Positions 1 to 9,663 of a stretch of DNA of 61,934 bases are shown one piece after another. The DNA is from an uncultured Dokdonia sp. (GTDB taxonomy: Bacteria; Bacteroidota; Bacteroidia; Flavobacteriales; Flavobacteriaceae): the NCBI RefSeq assembly GCF_947492815.1, contig NZ_CANLOB010000030.1, forward strand, positions 1-61,934. Direction: 5' to 3'. The notes below the pieces were generated by a model that searched no databases, was not told the DNA's origin, and was given only the letters and a program-made list of their open reading frames with translations. Both the position numbers and the translations under genes were made by a program. Numbering within the stretch: position 1 is the first letter of the stretch; the number at the start of each line of letters is the position of its first letter.

Positions 1-445
1 TCTAAGGACAGTTCCATTTTTTTTTACAAAAATCCAACTTCTATTTTAATTCACACACAACTTTTAGGAATGATCCACATTATAGCCTCCTAGTACACCT
101 ACCATTAAAAGGACCATATAATCTCATTCCAAACGAGCTAAAACAAATACTATGTGCAGTCATTTCAATGACAATTTGTGTAACTGTCAATTGGGCATTG
201 TGCTTTTATTTTAGATGAGGAAAAATCAATATAAGCTCAAAAAATCACATATTTCATTTTTCTACTGCAGTAGCTTCATTAACAAGTATTTAATCACACC
301 TCAACTTACTTTATGGCATATGATTTGGACTATAAAAACCAGTGGATATTTCTGTCATAAGCACTTAAAATGACAGTAGTAAAACGTGTAATTCAAAAGA
401 AATTGAAACCTACACGCCACCTAAACATGAATAAAAATAGATGGT
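1..445. other. gene-free left edge
   Basis: AT-rich DNA with no convincing reading frame, RNA gene or strong hairpin on either strand. It probably holds the promoter of the amidase gene that starts at 446, but I could not pick out a clear TAnnTTTG box at a sensible distance. Confidence 0.5.
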
Positions 446-976
446 ATGAATGTAGCTTTAGTAATAGGACATAATGAGAGAAAAAAAGGTGCTTATAGCC
501 CTTATTTAGGAATGAGCGAGTTTGACTTCTACAATGAAGTTGTAAAATGTATTAATGCAGATGTATATAGACATGACGCTCGAATAAGAGGATATTCCAC
601 GAGAATAAGAACAACAGTGGGCAAATTAAATCAAAAAGAGTATGATTTAGTGATCTCCTTACATTTTAATGCATCGGAAGATCCTCGAGCAAATGGATGC
701 GAAACCTTGTATTATTTCAACAGTAAAAAAGCCCGTGATTACGCGAGCGCATTTTCAGAGTTAGTACAAAAAAGAACAGGAATTAAAGTTCGCAATGGTG
801 GATTAAAAGCACTTACCCAAAAACGCGATCGAGGGTTTTCTATGGTGTATTATCCTAAAGCGCCAACGATACTAATCGAACCATTTTTTGGGAGTAATTC
901 AACAGATTGTAGAAAGATAAGGGGTGTTGAAAGAGTTGCAGCTATTATTAATGAATTTATAGAGTCTTATGGATGA
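446..976 (+). CDS. N-acetylmuramoyl-L-alanine amidase (Amidase_3), endolysin-like
   Basis: A 176-residue single-domain protein predicted to cut the amide bond between N-acetylmuramic acid and the stem peptide of peptidoglycan. Amidase_3 landmarks are visible: an early zinc-ligand His in IGHNE (residues 7-11), SLHFNAS in the middle, and ILIEPFFGSN near the C terminus with the catalytic Glu. There is no signal peptide and no SPOR, LysM or other wall-binding domain, so it is short like phage endolysins rather than cell-division AmiC proteins. Its end overlaps the next gene by 8 bp, so the two are probably coupled. The following pair looks like a spanin pair, which supports a lysis-type role, but no phage structural gene is nearby. 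The enzyme family is well supported; the lysis role is inference. Confidence 0.85.
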   Translation: MNVALVIGHNERKKGAYSPYLGMSEFDFYNEVVKCINADVYRHDARIRGYSTRIRTTVGKLNQKEYDLVISLHFNASEDPRANGCETLYYFNSKKARDYASAFSELVQKRTGIKVRNGGLKALTQKRDRGFSMVYYPKAPTILIEPFFGSNSTDCRKIRGVERVAAIINEFIESYG

Positions 977-1394
977 AATAGAGAAAAGAAAAGAAGCACT
1001 TGAACTAGCGTTTAAGAAACGAAGAAAAAGACTTTTGATTGTTTTTGGTGCCATCCTACTCATCATATTAATTTCTGGAGGTTTTACTGGTAATCATTAT
1101 AGAAAAGCCTACAAAGCAGCAATAAAGAAACAGGTCCAGAAAAACGATAGTATTATCCAATCAAGTTTGAAGAAAGAGGATAGTTTGATTCAACTAGCGC
1201 AACTACAAATAAACTACACAGATCAACTAAGAGAGGAGAATGATCAATTGTATTTAAGGAATGATAATTTATATAATGAATTAAGAAAAAGAAATGAGAA
1301 AGTATTTATTATTGATACTGATTTTATGTCAAACGCTCGTCGTATCTCAGACGGTGTTCATAGATTCTATACATCAAGAGACACGTTACGATAG
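969..1394 (+). CDS. one-helix membrane coiled-coil protein (inner-spanin-like?)
   Basis: 141 residues of no family I recognise. A basic N-terminal segment (about 5-22, rich in K and R) precedes one strong transmembrane helix (about 23-42, LLIVFGAILLIILISGG). A long, charged, heptad-like region follows (about 50-110), consistent with a coiled coil. The topology (short cytoplasmic N terminus, one helix, coiled-coil ectodomain) matches inner-membrane spanins (Rz). It begins inside the end of the amidase gene, and its own last 101 bp overlap the next gene in another frame, as Rz and Rz1 genes often do. No sequence homology to Rz can be claimed. It could equally be an unrelated membrane-anchored coiled coil. 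Confidence 0.6.
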   Translation: MDEIEKRKEALELAFKKRRKRLLIVFGAILLIILISGGFTGNHYRKAYKAAIKKQVQKNDSIIQSSLKKEDSLIQLAQLQINYTDQLREENDQLYLRNDNLYNELRKRNEKVFIIDTDFMSNARRISDGVHRFYTSRDTLR

Positions 1395-1752
1395 AAAAGC
1401 AACTATTGCAGTAGGTAACCTCATAAAGCAAAGAGATAGTTTACTAAATATTAATCGAGATCAACAACGATTAATAGATTCTCTACGTTTAGAATCAAAA
1501 GGATATAGGTCTGAGGCTGATACCTTAAGTAAAGCTTATTCAAATTTAAAATTCGCTTTTCGCGAAAAAGAGATTCAGGTAAAATCCATGACTGAAAACT
1601 TTGGATTAAAACAGGATTTACTTAACAATAAAATGAAAGCGATACGACGCAAGAGATTAGGAATAGGTCCCTCTGTAGGTTATGGATTTGCAAATGATGG
1701 CCAAAGTATATTTGTAGGATTATCTCTTCATTATAGTTTGATTCGGTTTTAA
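1294..1752 (+). CDS. exported coiled-coil protein overlapping the upstream gene
   Basis: 152 residues. An N-terminal export signal (about 1-19, MRKYLLLILILCQTLVVSQ) contains LILC, which is a poor lipobox because residue -1 is Leu. Heptad-like coiled coil follows (about 40-110). The last 35 residues are Gly- and aromatic-rich with alternating pattern (GIGPSVGYGF, then FVGLSLHYSLIRF), like a terminal pair of outer-membrane beta strands. The first 101 bp are shared with the preceding gene in a different frame, an arrangement common in spanin pairs. A perfect-stem terminator follows at 1843-1880. A TTTCGCGAAA palindrome core lies at 1558-1567, read as FAFRE. Function is inferred only from position and architecture. 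Confidence 0.55.
   Translation: MRKYLLLILILCQTLVVSQTVFIDSIHQETRYDRKATIAVGNLIKQRDSLLNINRDQQRLIDSLRLESKGYRSEADTLSKAYSNLKFAFREKEIQVKSMTENFGLKQDLLNNKMKAIRRKRLGIGPSVGYGFANDGQSIFVGLSLHYSLIRF
1558..1567. repeat. TTTCGCGAAA core only
   Basis: 12-bp palindrome TTTTCGCGAAAA (1557-1568) in the exported coiled-coil gene, read FRE. Confidence 0.65.
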
Positions 1753-1842
1753 GGTATTTTTTGATTCTAAGGATAAAAAGGGTATTAAACCAAAAAACAA
1801 GCGCTGAACTCGATAAGAGAAATCGACACAAGGATCAAGGTG

Positions 1843-1885
1843 TTAAACTAATCCCGCTTTAAAAAACGGGATTAGTTTAACTATT
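1843..1885 (+). terminator. intrinsic terminator after the lysis-like trio
   Basis: Perfect 14-bp inverted repeat (TTAAACTAATCCCG at 1843-1856, its complement at 1867-1880) with a 10-nt loop, followed by a T-rich stretch. It also separates this trio from the convergent operon that ends at 2011. Confidence 0.75.
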
Positions 1886-2010
1886 AATTTTATTCAGACA
1901 GAGTCATGAAAACAGAACAATAAACAGAACAACAAACAAAATTCAAGAAAATAGGAAACGAAGATGACTCCTCTACTATTGAAATTGAATCTGGTAAACA
2001 TAGATTAAAA

Positions 2011-2418
2011 TCACCAAGAACCAGTCTGAACACGAACTTCAAAAGCTCCCTTCCAATTAGCGCTTAGTACATTTTTTACTGATTCATACACCTTCCCCTC
2101 TTTAATCTCATCGCTACAGTCACTGACGTTTGAAGTAATAAATTTTAGAAGAATACCTTTTACCGTTGCATTTGGTTTCAATGAAGATTTTCCTATAGAT
2201 TCTATCCAACCCATTTGACAGGATTTTTCAGTTAACTCTTTTACAAACAAATTGGCATTGGCTATATCTTCAGAGGTTATTGTTCCTAGTTTAGTACCTG
2301 AGCCTGCTCCAAAAACAAAGTCATAGACTTCTTTAGCTTCATTTTTATTACTTATTTGTGCGTGAGAAGTGATTCCTCCCAAAAGACTGCACATGAATAC
2401 GAATACAAATTTCTTCAT
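2011..2418 (-). CDS. small exported protein, last gene of the motor-like operon
   Basis: 135 residues beginning with a clear signal peptide (MKKFVFVFMCSLLGGITSHAQ, cleavage after about residue 20). The mature part is about 115 residues with three Cys and no family I recognise. It starts 17 bp after the stop of the giant exported protein upstream on the same strand, so it most likely belongs to the same transcript and works in the periplasm or at the outer membrane with it. No lipobox is present. Confidence 0.65.
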   Translation of the reverse strand: MKKFVFVFMCSLLGGITSHAQISNKNEAKEVYDFVFGAGSGTKLGTITSEDIANANLFVKELTEKSCQMGWIESIGKSSLKPNATVKGILLKFITSNVSDCSDEIKEGKVYESVKNVLSANWKGAFEVRVQTGSW

Positions 2419-2435
2419 GGTATTTCTACTTTAAA

Positions 2436-5400
2436 TTATTTTAAAATTGATAAAGGGTGTACTTGATCTTTATTAGGTCCAAACCAACTCTTAGTATCTC
2501 CATAGCCAAGTTTTAAGAACTGCACCAACTCTTCTAAGTCATACTTAAGTTCAGTACTATCTATGGTGGTAATCAGTTTTAATTTGGCTTTAGGAATCGT
2601 TGATTTAAGTAATGCGGCATCAATATCTTTCCTATTATATACTAACGTATCGATACTGCCTATTTTATTTTCCCATACTATCGTAAATTGATCTTGATCT
2701 AACATATATGCTACAGGATATCCTTCTGTATCTTCCACTAGAACTTGCACTTCTTTTTCAGTATCGATATTCTTTAAAATCTCTTCAAAAAACTTAACAT
2801 TCATCTTTACATATGAAGCCTTCGTATATAGATTTCCTTTTTTCTTAGCCTCAACATTATTACTCGTATTCAAATACATTATAGATGTTGTGTTGATAAC
2901 TTCGTTATGGGACTGGATTAGTAATCTACCTCCATCATCATAAAAAAATAGTTGATTTCCTTCCTTACCCAAATACGTCATATTAAAAGGAATTTTTCTG
3001 TCCATAATATGAATGAATGTATTGGCGATTAATGGTGTATTTTTAAAACGATCTGCTAATTGATTGTGATCCATCGAAACAACTCCTAGATCATCAAACA
3101 AATCTTGCCTATCTATATACATCCAAGTATTGGAATCTGGACTTAAATCCATGAGTGTCTTTTGAATACCCTCCAAAGACTTAGAAACTAAAAATTGTCG
3201 TCCTGCATGGTTAAATGTTCTAATGGAAGGTATCTGTGTTGGGTCTTCAATAAGTCCTTCTATGAGAACTAAAAACTTCTTAAATGCTACAGACCCTATT
3301 TCTCCTTGGTAGTTACTTGCTAATCTCGAGATATTATCTTTAAAATTATTTACTGGATTATACCAAGGTTCGCCATTAAATATAGCGTTGAGTTCTGATT
3401 TTGGCAGTTTGACATAAACACTCCCAACTGCAGCTGAAAATGTTTCTAATTCTGTCTTTACTTCGTTACTAGGACGATTCTTAAGAACTTGAGCTTTTAT
3501 GAAATCATCTTTTTCAACTACTAAAATATGAGAATCAAGAAACACTAAAGCACTAATATTTTGGAGATCAACACCATGTTTTTCGATTCGTTTAAAAAAT
3601 TTATCTTTCACCCCATCAAGATCTTCAAAATCTTCTCCTATTATATTTTGAAATTTATTTCCATTTTTCACATAAATCTGCTCAGGTTTAGCATATGTTT
3701 GATAATATGCGCCATTATTTCTACCTACTGCATATGGATTAAAACGTCTAGGGTTAAAATTCTTTCCATTTAATTTATAGATTTGATAATTTCTTAAAAA
3801 TAAACTTACATGATCCCAACTTCCCTGAAGCTCGTTGATTTTAAATTCCTTAAACTCTTGAAACTCGTATTGATAAAGATTTAAATTATTATGTTCTAAA
3901 AATACATATCCTTCACCTGTAGGAGCTAACGCAATTCGCCAACTTAAAGCACCCAGATTTATTGAAAATCGCTCTTTGTTGATATAGTAGTAGTCAATAC
4001 CTTCTTCATCTTGTTTATATTTTACATTATTAAAATCAGTTTTCCAAAACCTAAAATTTGAATTAAAGTGTCTTGAAACATTGTCATTTATATATCGCAC
4101 ATCAAAATGATTTCCATTCCTATCTTCCAACACAATTGCCTTTTGAACATTGGAAGGCCAAGTATTATTAAGATTTTCAAATTCAAACCCCCAACGTTTA
4201 ATGTCCTGACGATTCAAAACCTTTAAGGTATATCCTTCTTTATACAAACCTTGTGAACTCGTCTTCACCTTACCTCCAGTTATTGGCACAGAACTACTTT
4301 GAGCACTACCAGCGTTATCTTCACCATTTCCATCTTCGACTCCAGAACCAGGAGGAGCTGAATTTCTGGATGTACTATCGCTAGAGTTATTCGGGTTATC
4401 ATTTCTATCATTACCACCTCCGTCTGGACCACTAGGTCCCATTGGTGCCATTTTAAAAGAGATTTTAGTTGGGTCTTTAAGTATTTCTAATAATGCTTCT
4501 GGATCAAATTCTAAAAGCTGTAAAATCTCTTCTAGAATCATACCTTCAGAAAAATCATTAATACTTGGAGCATCAATAGCTATAGGAATTCCTAGTACTT
4601 CAAAACTTAATAAAGCACGATAGTAATCAGCATCTACTGTAGCTCTGGCAATGTTAAAGTCTCCAACATCTATACGTCCATCTAGATAGACAAAAGCATT
4701 CTTCATGACACTATTTGGGTCTCCTATTTCCAAGGTAGTCCCTACTTTTATATGCATTTTACCTATATCGATAAAATTAAAACGTCCTTCTCCATTCAGT
4801 CCAATCACATCTCCATTTTTAATAGCAGTGACAACAGTTTCTAATGAAACCCCTAAAACAGCCATTTCAGTTTCACTCCTAAGGAGTTCTTTATTACAAT
4901 TAATAGCTACTCCATTATCATACTTTAAAACTTCTCTTAAGGGTCCCACAGTTCTTGAAGACATACTAAAACATCCTTTAGAGGTATCTATTTGTCCTTT
5001 ACCTTCCATAACCTTCAACACAGTAATCAGAAATAAGTTTGCTTCTAGATCCATGCTTCCAAAATTTCCTTCTGTATAGTAAGCACTTAGATTTCCTTCT
5101 AAATTAATGAGTTTACTATTTGCTTCTGCTACTCCAGGAGCTCCCACAGTGACGTTTGTTCCTAAAATGATCTTTTTCTCATCTAAATCTAAGGATACAC
5201 TACTACCGAAAATTGTTAATGGTGGCGATACAGAAATAGCATATTCACCAGGTAATGGAAAGGAAAGTGTAGGATAAAATCGAATCTCTTTCTCAGTGAC
5301 AGTAAACTTCATTGCTGGAAAAGTTAACCTATTAAGTTTGAGTTCTACACTACCTTCCAATCGTAAGGGTCCTATTTGAGGATATAATTCTAATATCTTA

Positions 5401-8399
5401 ACAGAGAGTCCAGGAACAATTTCGCCTCCTAAGTTGGTCATTTTTGTAGCATTCTGTAATAAGGCATTTATCACAGCATCTTCTGGTAACTCAATTTTTA
5501 TAGCTTTCAAAAGATCATTAGCAGACAAATTGATAGTAATCTTAAATTCAGGTACGGTGATCCCTTTTAATTTTGCTTCACCCCAAAAGATAATCTCTTT
5601 AGCATCTTGAAAAAGTTGTACTTTCTCTATATCTGTAACATATAACCCATTTGCTTCTTTAGAAAACTCTAGTTTAAGCAAATCTTTTTTTATTAATTGT
5701 TCAAAAGATTGCTTGACATAATCATTGATTTTTGATTCAAAAGCTGTTTGAATATTAACCCCTGAGAAAGTAGCCTCTAAAATATTCTTGTTATCGGGTG
5801 AAATTTCAAATTGTCCAACCTTTTCATATACATCAAGTAACTCTAATTTTATATAGGCATCAATAACCAATATTCCTTTTTCAAATCTAGGATCTTTAAT
5901 TTCTAAATACTTAAAATTAGAAAATGCTGCTAACTCTGAAGTGATTTTTTCTAGAATTTTTTCCTTTATAATTGGTGCTTTAAAGGATTCTATGTTAAAT
6001 GTGCCATCTGTTTTTAAACGTAAAGTTGCATAATTATCTGGAGCTTCTACATACACTGCCTTAGCTGTAACATTAGATTGACTAAGATCGCAGTTTACAT
6101 CTGTCACTTCAAAATCAAAGGTATATAAGGTTATCTTTTTATTTTGAAGTAAGTCTTTGCAATTTTGCTCTAAAGGCTCTGTAAATTGTGACTTGATTAA
6201 GTTTTCTATTTGATCATTAACGATTTTCTTTAAGGTATCCTCTAAATCTTCTATAACTATTCGATTATCTGAAATAATTACATTTAAAGAACCTGAAAAT
6301 AGATTAGGAAGGGTCATTACTCCACGTATTTCCCTCTGATCAACGCTCAATTGAAATTTTGAAAATTGAACTTCTTCAGCTAGATTAAACAGTACCTTAC
6401 CAAACTCTGTATCAGTAATCTCTTCTGTAATGCTTTTCTTGAGTTCTTTCTCTTTTTGTTCTAAAAATGATGTAAGATATTGTCTAACTGGCACTTCAAA
6501 AGGAAGAAATACATTAGAGAGATGAACAGAAGATCTACCATTTTTAATTTCTGTTTTAAATAGTAATTCAGCAGAAGTATTTACTTGAAAGGTTTCTTCT
6601 AGGGTACTAAACCCTTTAGGTAAAAAACGAATACGACCTACAATTTGATCTTCCATATGTAGTACCTCAGCCGCTTCTATACGTTCAGCTATCAATATAT
6701 TTTTCAAAACATCCGTATGTTCTTCATCTTTAATGATAGTATCAAGACGTTTTGCAATTTGTTTTCCTATTATAGTTCTTAGATTATCTGTGAGTATCCC
6801 ATTGGTATTTTCAATCTCTTTTAAAGAGATCTCAAATGTATTAGCATTCGACTCTAAGCTCAATAAATTACGAATGATACTCTCAGTTTCTGTTCTGAAC
6901 GTCAACTTTAGATCAAAATCAATAGGATCTACTGTTATTTTTTCAATTCTAAGGCCTAACTGTCTACCAACTTGAAGGTTATTAAATAATTCCCTCTGTA
7001 TTTCTAAATTATTTTTAAAATTGGTCCAAGGACTCTCTTTAGGCAAGGTTACAGATAAGTTATTGAGAGGTCTATCATCACTGTCGTGCCCCTGAAAAAC
7101 TACAGGTAAATTTGTGTCTGAATCTAACAACAACCTTAAACCAGATACTTGAATTCCAAGTGGCACATCTGCCACCACTTTAGTAAGAGAATTGTATAAT
7201 AACTCTTTTTGATCATCTGTAAATGTTACATCTGGCAAAAAGGTATTCCCTTCTAACTGGATATTATTTTCAGTAAATTCTGGCTTGTATACCAAAGATA
7301 AAGCACCTGTCATATTATCTAAATCATGTCCTTCTCTTAATAAAGCTAGCGAACCCGCAGGTAATTGTATCCTTAACCAATACATACTATTATCTATAGA
7401 CTTTCCTTTAGGGAATACGTCTATATAATCTGTTGAAGTATGTGTTTTTAATATTTCTTCAGTTTCAATTACTGCATTTACTGTAATTTGCGCAACAAAC
7501 TTCTGAAGACTCCCAAAATGATCTATAATTTTTCGTTCAAAAGATCTCAGTTTTGTAGTTACGTTCTTAACTTCTGATTCAAGATTTGGAAATTGATTTA
7601 TAAAATAATCACGACGTAGTTGAGAATAAGCTTCTAAACGTTTCTTCATGTCTTCCTGAGAAATTTGTTTACTCGCAAACATTTTATATGTATCTGAAGA
7701 AAATTTTTCAAGAGAACGATATTTTTTAATTTCTTCTTGAATCTTACTAATTTCATCGTTTGTGAATATAGATTCTAACAGTACATTAGGGGTACTTTTA
7801 AGAAATGTATCGATTATGGATACCTGAACTTCTAATATTTCAACTTGATAATACAATTCTAAAATTCGTTTGGAAGTAATCGGGTCACGATCTTCTAGGA
7901 GCTTACTTATAGATGGTAATAATTTATTAAACACAAGTACTTTTTGATAAGCTGTTGAAGCAATCTCAATTTGTTCTCTTGTATTCTTTATCTGTGTTTG
8001 AATTTCTTCAATTTCTACTTGCTCCTCTTCAGAAAGTAATGCACGTGCACCTTCTTGAGCTACTCTAGCTAACACATTATTCACATTAGAATTCCTTAAT
8101 TCTTTCAATCGTTTCTCTATAGCATTTAATAGTGCTATATTTTCATAATTCTTACGATTTTCTTTAGAGAAGACACCTCCAAAATTTTCATTTTGTGCCA
8201 ATACCATATCTATATCTTCATAAAGACGTAACTGATCAAATTGTTGAGTCATGCTTAAAATTTGATTAGATTCAAGCTTTTTTAACAAAGCTACTTCTGT
8301 TTCTGTTAAGCTATCAGAAAGATTGTCTTCATTTACTAATGCAGTCATGATAAAAAAGACTACGAACAACAACGCTATTCTAGAGATATTATATTTCAT
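2436..8399 (-). CDS. giant exported protein (1987 aa) of an ExbB/ExbD-like operon
   Basis: No named family recognised. Visible parts: a hydrophobic N-terminal signal or anchor (about 6-23); a charged helical, coiled-coil-rich region (about 30-320); a very long region of alternating hydrophobic beta-strand pattern (about 330-1310) that resembles repeated lipid-binding or AsmA/TULIP-type folds only in general style; a low-complexity Gly/Asn/Ser/Asp/Pro linker (about 1320-1370); and a different C-terminal part (about 1370-1987) with many aromatic residues. It overlaps the upstream ExbD-like gene by 11 bp and is followed after 17 bp by a small exported protein. The context suggests an envelope-spanning or periplasmic element driven by, or coupled to, the proton-channel-like subunits. 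The coding frame is intact throughout. Existence and export are well supported; function is unknown. Confidence 0.8.
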   Translation of the reverse strand: MKYNISRIALLFVVFFIMTALVNEDNLSDSLTETEVALLKKLESNQILSMTQQFDQLRLYEDIDMVLAQNENFGGVFSKENRKNYENIALLNAIEKRLKELRNSNVNNVLARVAQEGARALLSEEEQVEIEEIQTQIKNTREQIEIASTAYQKVLVFNKLLPSISKLLEDRDPITSKRILELYYQVEILEVQVSIIDTFLKSTPNVLLESIFTNDEISKIQEEIKKYRSLEKFSSDTYKMFASKQISQEDMKKRLEAYSQLRRDYFINQFPNLESEVKNVTTKLRSFERKIIDHFGSLQKFVAQITVNAVIETEEILKTHTSTDYIDVFPKGKSIDNSMYWLRIQLPAGSLALLREGHDLDNMTGALSLVYKPEFTENNIQLEGNTFLPDVTFTDDQKELLYNSLTKVVADVPLGIQVSGLRLLLDSDTNLPVVFQGHDSDDRPLNNLSVTLPKESPWTNFKNNLEIQRELFNNLQVGRQLGLRIEKITVDPIDFDLKLTFRTETESIIRNLLSLESNANTFEISLKEIENTNGILTDNLRTIIGKQIAKRLDTIIKDEEHTDVLKNILIAERIEAAEVLHMEDQIVGRIRFLPKGFSTLEETFQVNTSAELLFKTEIKNGRSSVHLSNVFLPFEVPVRQYLTSFLEQKEKELKKSITEEITDTEFGKVLFNLAEEVQFSKFQLSVDQREIRGVMTLPNLFSGSLNVIISDNRIVIEDLEDTLKKIVNDQIENLIKSQFTEPLEQNCKDLLQNKKITLYTFDFEVTDVNCDLSQSNVTAKAVYVEAPDNYATLRLKTDGTFNIESFKAPIIKEKILEKITSELAAFSNFKYLEIKDPRFEKGILVIDAYIKLELLDVYEKVGQFEISPDNKNILEATFSGVNIQTAFESKINDYVKQSFEQLIKKDLLKLEFSKEANGLYVTDIEKVQLFQDAKEIIFWGEAKLKGITVPEFKITINLSANDLLKAIKIELPEDAVINALLQNATKMTNLGGEIVPGLSVKILELYPQIGPLRLEGSVELKLNRLTFPAMKFTVTEKEIRFYPTLSFPLPGEYAISVSPPLTIFGSSVSLDLDEKKIILGTNVTVGAPGVAEANSKLINLEGNLSAYYTEGNFGSMDLEANLFLITVLKVMEGKGQIDTSKGCFSMSSRTVGPLREVLKYDNGVAINCNKELLRSETEMAVLGVSLETVVTAIKNGDVIGLNGEGRFNFIDIGKMHIKVGTTLEIGDPNSVMKNAFVYLDGRIDVGDFNIARATVDADYYRALLSFEVLGIPIAIDAPSINDFSEGMILEEILQLLEFDPEALLEILKDPTKISFKMAPMGPSGPDGGGNDRNDNPNNSSDSTSRNSAPPGSGVEDGNGEDNAGSAQSSSVPITGGKVKTSSQGLYKEGYTLKVLNRQDIKRWGFEFENLNNTWPSNVQKAIVLEDRNGNHFDVRYINDNVSRHFNSNFRFWKTDFNNVKYKQDEEGIDYYYINKERFSINLGALSWRIALAPTGEGYVFLEHNNLNLYQYEFQEFKEFKINELQGSWDHVSLFLRNYQIYKLNGKNFNPRRFNPYAVGRNNGAYYQTYAKPEQIYVKNGNKFQNIIGEDFEDLDGVKDKFFKRIEKHGVDLQNISALVFLDSHILVVEKDDFIKAQVLKNRPSNEVKTELETFSAAVGSVYVKLPKSELNAIFNGEPWYNPVNNFKDNISRLASNYQGEIGSVAFKKFLVLIEGLIEDPTQIPSIRTFNHAGRQFLVSKSLEGIQKTLMDLSPDSNTWMYIDRQDLFDDLGVVSMDHNQLADRFKNTPLIANTFIHIMDRKIPFNMTYLGKEGNQLFFYDDGGRLLIQSHNEVINTTSIMYLNTSNNVEAKKKGNLYTKASYVKMNVKFFEEILKNIDTEKEVQVLVEDTEGYPVAYMLDQDQFTIVWENKIGSIDTLVYNRKDIDAALLKSTIPKAKLKLITTIDSTELKYDLEELVQFLKLGYGDTKSWFGPNKDQVHPLSILK

Positions 8400-9015
8400 C
8401 TTCTTCTATACTAATATTAAACACCTTCGTCTCTCCAAAACCTAATGTTATTTTTCTCTCAGTATAAGAGACACTATTCTTATTGCGGATTTTATAAACC
8501 AATTCAATAGGCGGAAGACCTTTCACTTTATTTATTTTGTTGGGATCTGTATCTTCTTTCCAGTTTAAAGAACCACTAGAAATATAACTTGCGCTAAATT
8601 CCCAATCTTTTTGATCTTTTCCATCCACACCATAAATCCCTAAAAACTGCGAATCTGTATTATACGTGTTATTGTTTTTCTTATAATAAGGACCCCAAGC
8701 ATAAAAGCTTGTTGGTTTTTCTAATTGATTATTAGACAGGAGAATAAAGTCATTCTCATATATAAATTTGCCTTCAGCATTCAGGCGGAACTTTCTCCAT
8801 TCTCCTCCCTTTGGACGAATCTGTAATAACAAATATGCATTTGCATCATTTAATTCGATTTCACAATAGATAAAGTCTTTTGGAGAACCAAAACCTTCTG
8901 CTTGGTTATTAAGTTCCTTAGATTTAGCAAAAACCAACATGAGCAGAATTGATGCCCCTAAAGCACAAGCTAATAAATCAATAAAACTTATAAGTGATCT
9001 AGCTGATTTAAACAT
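8389..9015 (-). CDS. ExbD/MotB-like one-helix protein B
   Basis: 208 residues with one N-terminal transmembrane helix (about 11-29). The helix holds Asp13 in FIDLLACALGAS, the place where ExbD, TolR and MotB carry their proton-binding Asp. The rest (about 35-208) is a periplasmic domain of beta-strand pattern with no OmpA-like peptidoglycan-binding motif that I can see. Its N terminus is clearly paralogous to the adjacent gene's (both D-x-LACALGA-x2-LMLVF). Its ATG directly abuts the stop codon of the upstream paralogue, and its 3' end overlaps the giant gene by 11 bp. The proton-channel role is inferred from the Asp and from the MotA/ExbB-like partner two genes upstream. Confidence 0.7.
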   Translation of the reverse strand: MFKSARSLISFIDLLACALGASILLMLVFAKSKELNNQAEGFGSPKDFIYCEIELNDANAYLLLQIRPKGGEWRKFRLNAEGKFIYENDFILLSNNQLEKPTSFYAWGPYYKKNNNTYNTDSQFLGIYGVDGKDQKDWEFSASYISSGSLNWKEDTDPNKINKVKGLPPIELVYKIRNKNSVSYTERKITLGFGETKVFNISIEEDEI

Positions 9016-9663
9016 CTAATTATTTTTAATTTCAATGAGTTGGCTTATTCTAGTAATATCTTGAGCAGGTCTTCTTTTAAATTCTACAGAAAGATTTCTA
9101 AACCCTAGATGATCTCCAAATACTTGAGTAGGATGTTGGTAAAAGTCTGAAAATATCTCTTCAGATTCTAGTTGAGAAGCACCTTCTAAGAATTTTACAT
9201 CTACATCAACTCCACGAGATGCTAGTGTCCTATCTTTAGCAAGAAGGTCTTTATTTAATAAAAATTGAATTGATTTTTTTATAATCGTGTCTGAGAGAAA
9301 AGAATAGACAATTGTCTTCTTTTCAGGCACTAGATATACTTGTTCTTGAACATGTTTTGTATTTTGTAAAGTAAGATCGTACTCCCATAATCCTAAATCA
9401 AGTTTTTTAGAAATAAGGTTATAATCTTGTTTGGAGTGACATTTTAATGAGACCTGTCTCACAAAAACCATCTTTCCTGGAAGGATTTCATTAGACAACA
9501 TCGACATTGCAGCACCGTTTAATTTACCTTGTCCACCTGAAGTACCTCCATTCCCTTCTTCACCGCCAATATTTACTACAAATACTAACATCAATACAAT
9601 ACAAGCACCTAAGGCACATGCCAACATATCTACACTACTAAGATTAAACGTATTCTTTCCCAT
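9016..9663 (-). CDS. ExbD/MotB-like one-helix protein A
   Basis: 215 residues with one transmembrane helix (about 11-31) and Asp12 in SVDMLACALGAC at its cytoplasmic edge, the expected proton-binding position of ExbD/TolR/MotB proteins. A Gly/Ser-rich spacer (about 32-47) leads into a periplasmic domain with beta-strand pattern and no recognised motif. Its start overlaps the stop of the ExbB-like gene (TAATG), and its stop abuts the ATG of the second paralogue. Two different D-bearing subunits encoded in a row suggest a hetero-oligomeric channel plug, as in ExbD/TolR dimers, but this is inference. Confidence 0.7.
   Translation of the reverse strand: MGKNTFNLSSVDMLACALGACIVLMLVFVVNIGGEEGNGGTSGGQGKLNGAAMSMLSNEILPGKMVFVRQVSLKCHSKQDYNLISKKLDLGLWEYDLTLQNTKHVQEQVYLVPEKKTIVYSFLSDTIIKKSIQFLLNKDLLAKDRTLASRGVDVDVKFLEGASQLESEEIFSDFYQHPTQVFGDHLGFRNLSVEFKRRPAQDITRISQLIEIKNN

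Noticed and set aside
446..1752. Prophage end
   Set aside because: No capsid, tail, terminase or integrase gene within the window, and no attachment-site repeat was seen; the cassette may continue to the left, which I cannot see.
4705..5079. 124-codon open frame antisense to the giant exported protein
   Set aside because: It lies wholly inside a long intact gene and lacks a believable product; a by-product of codon use on the other strand.
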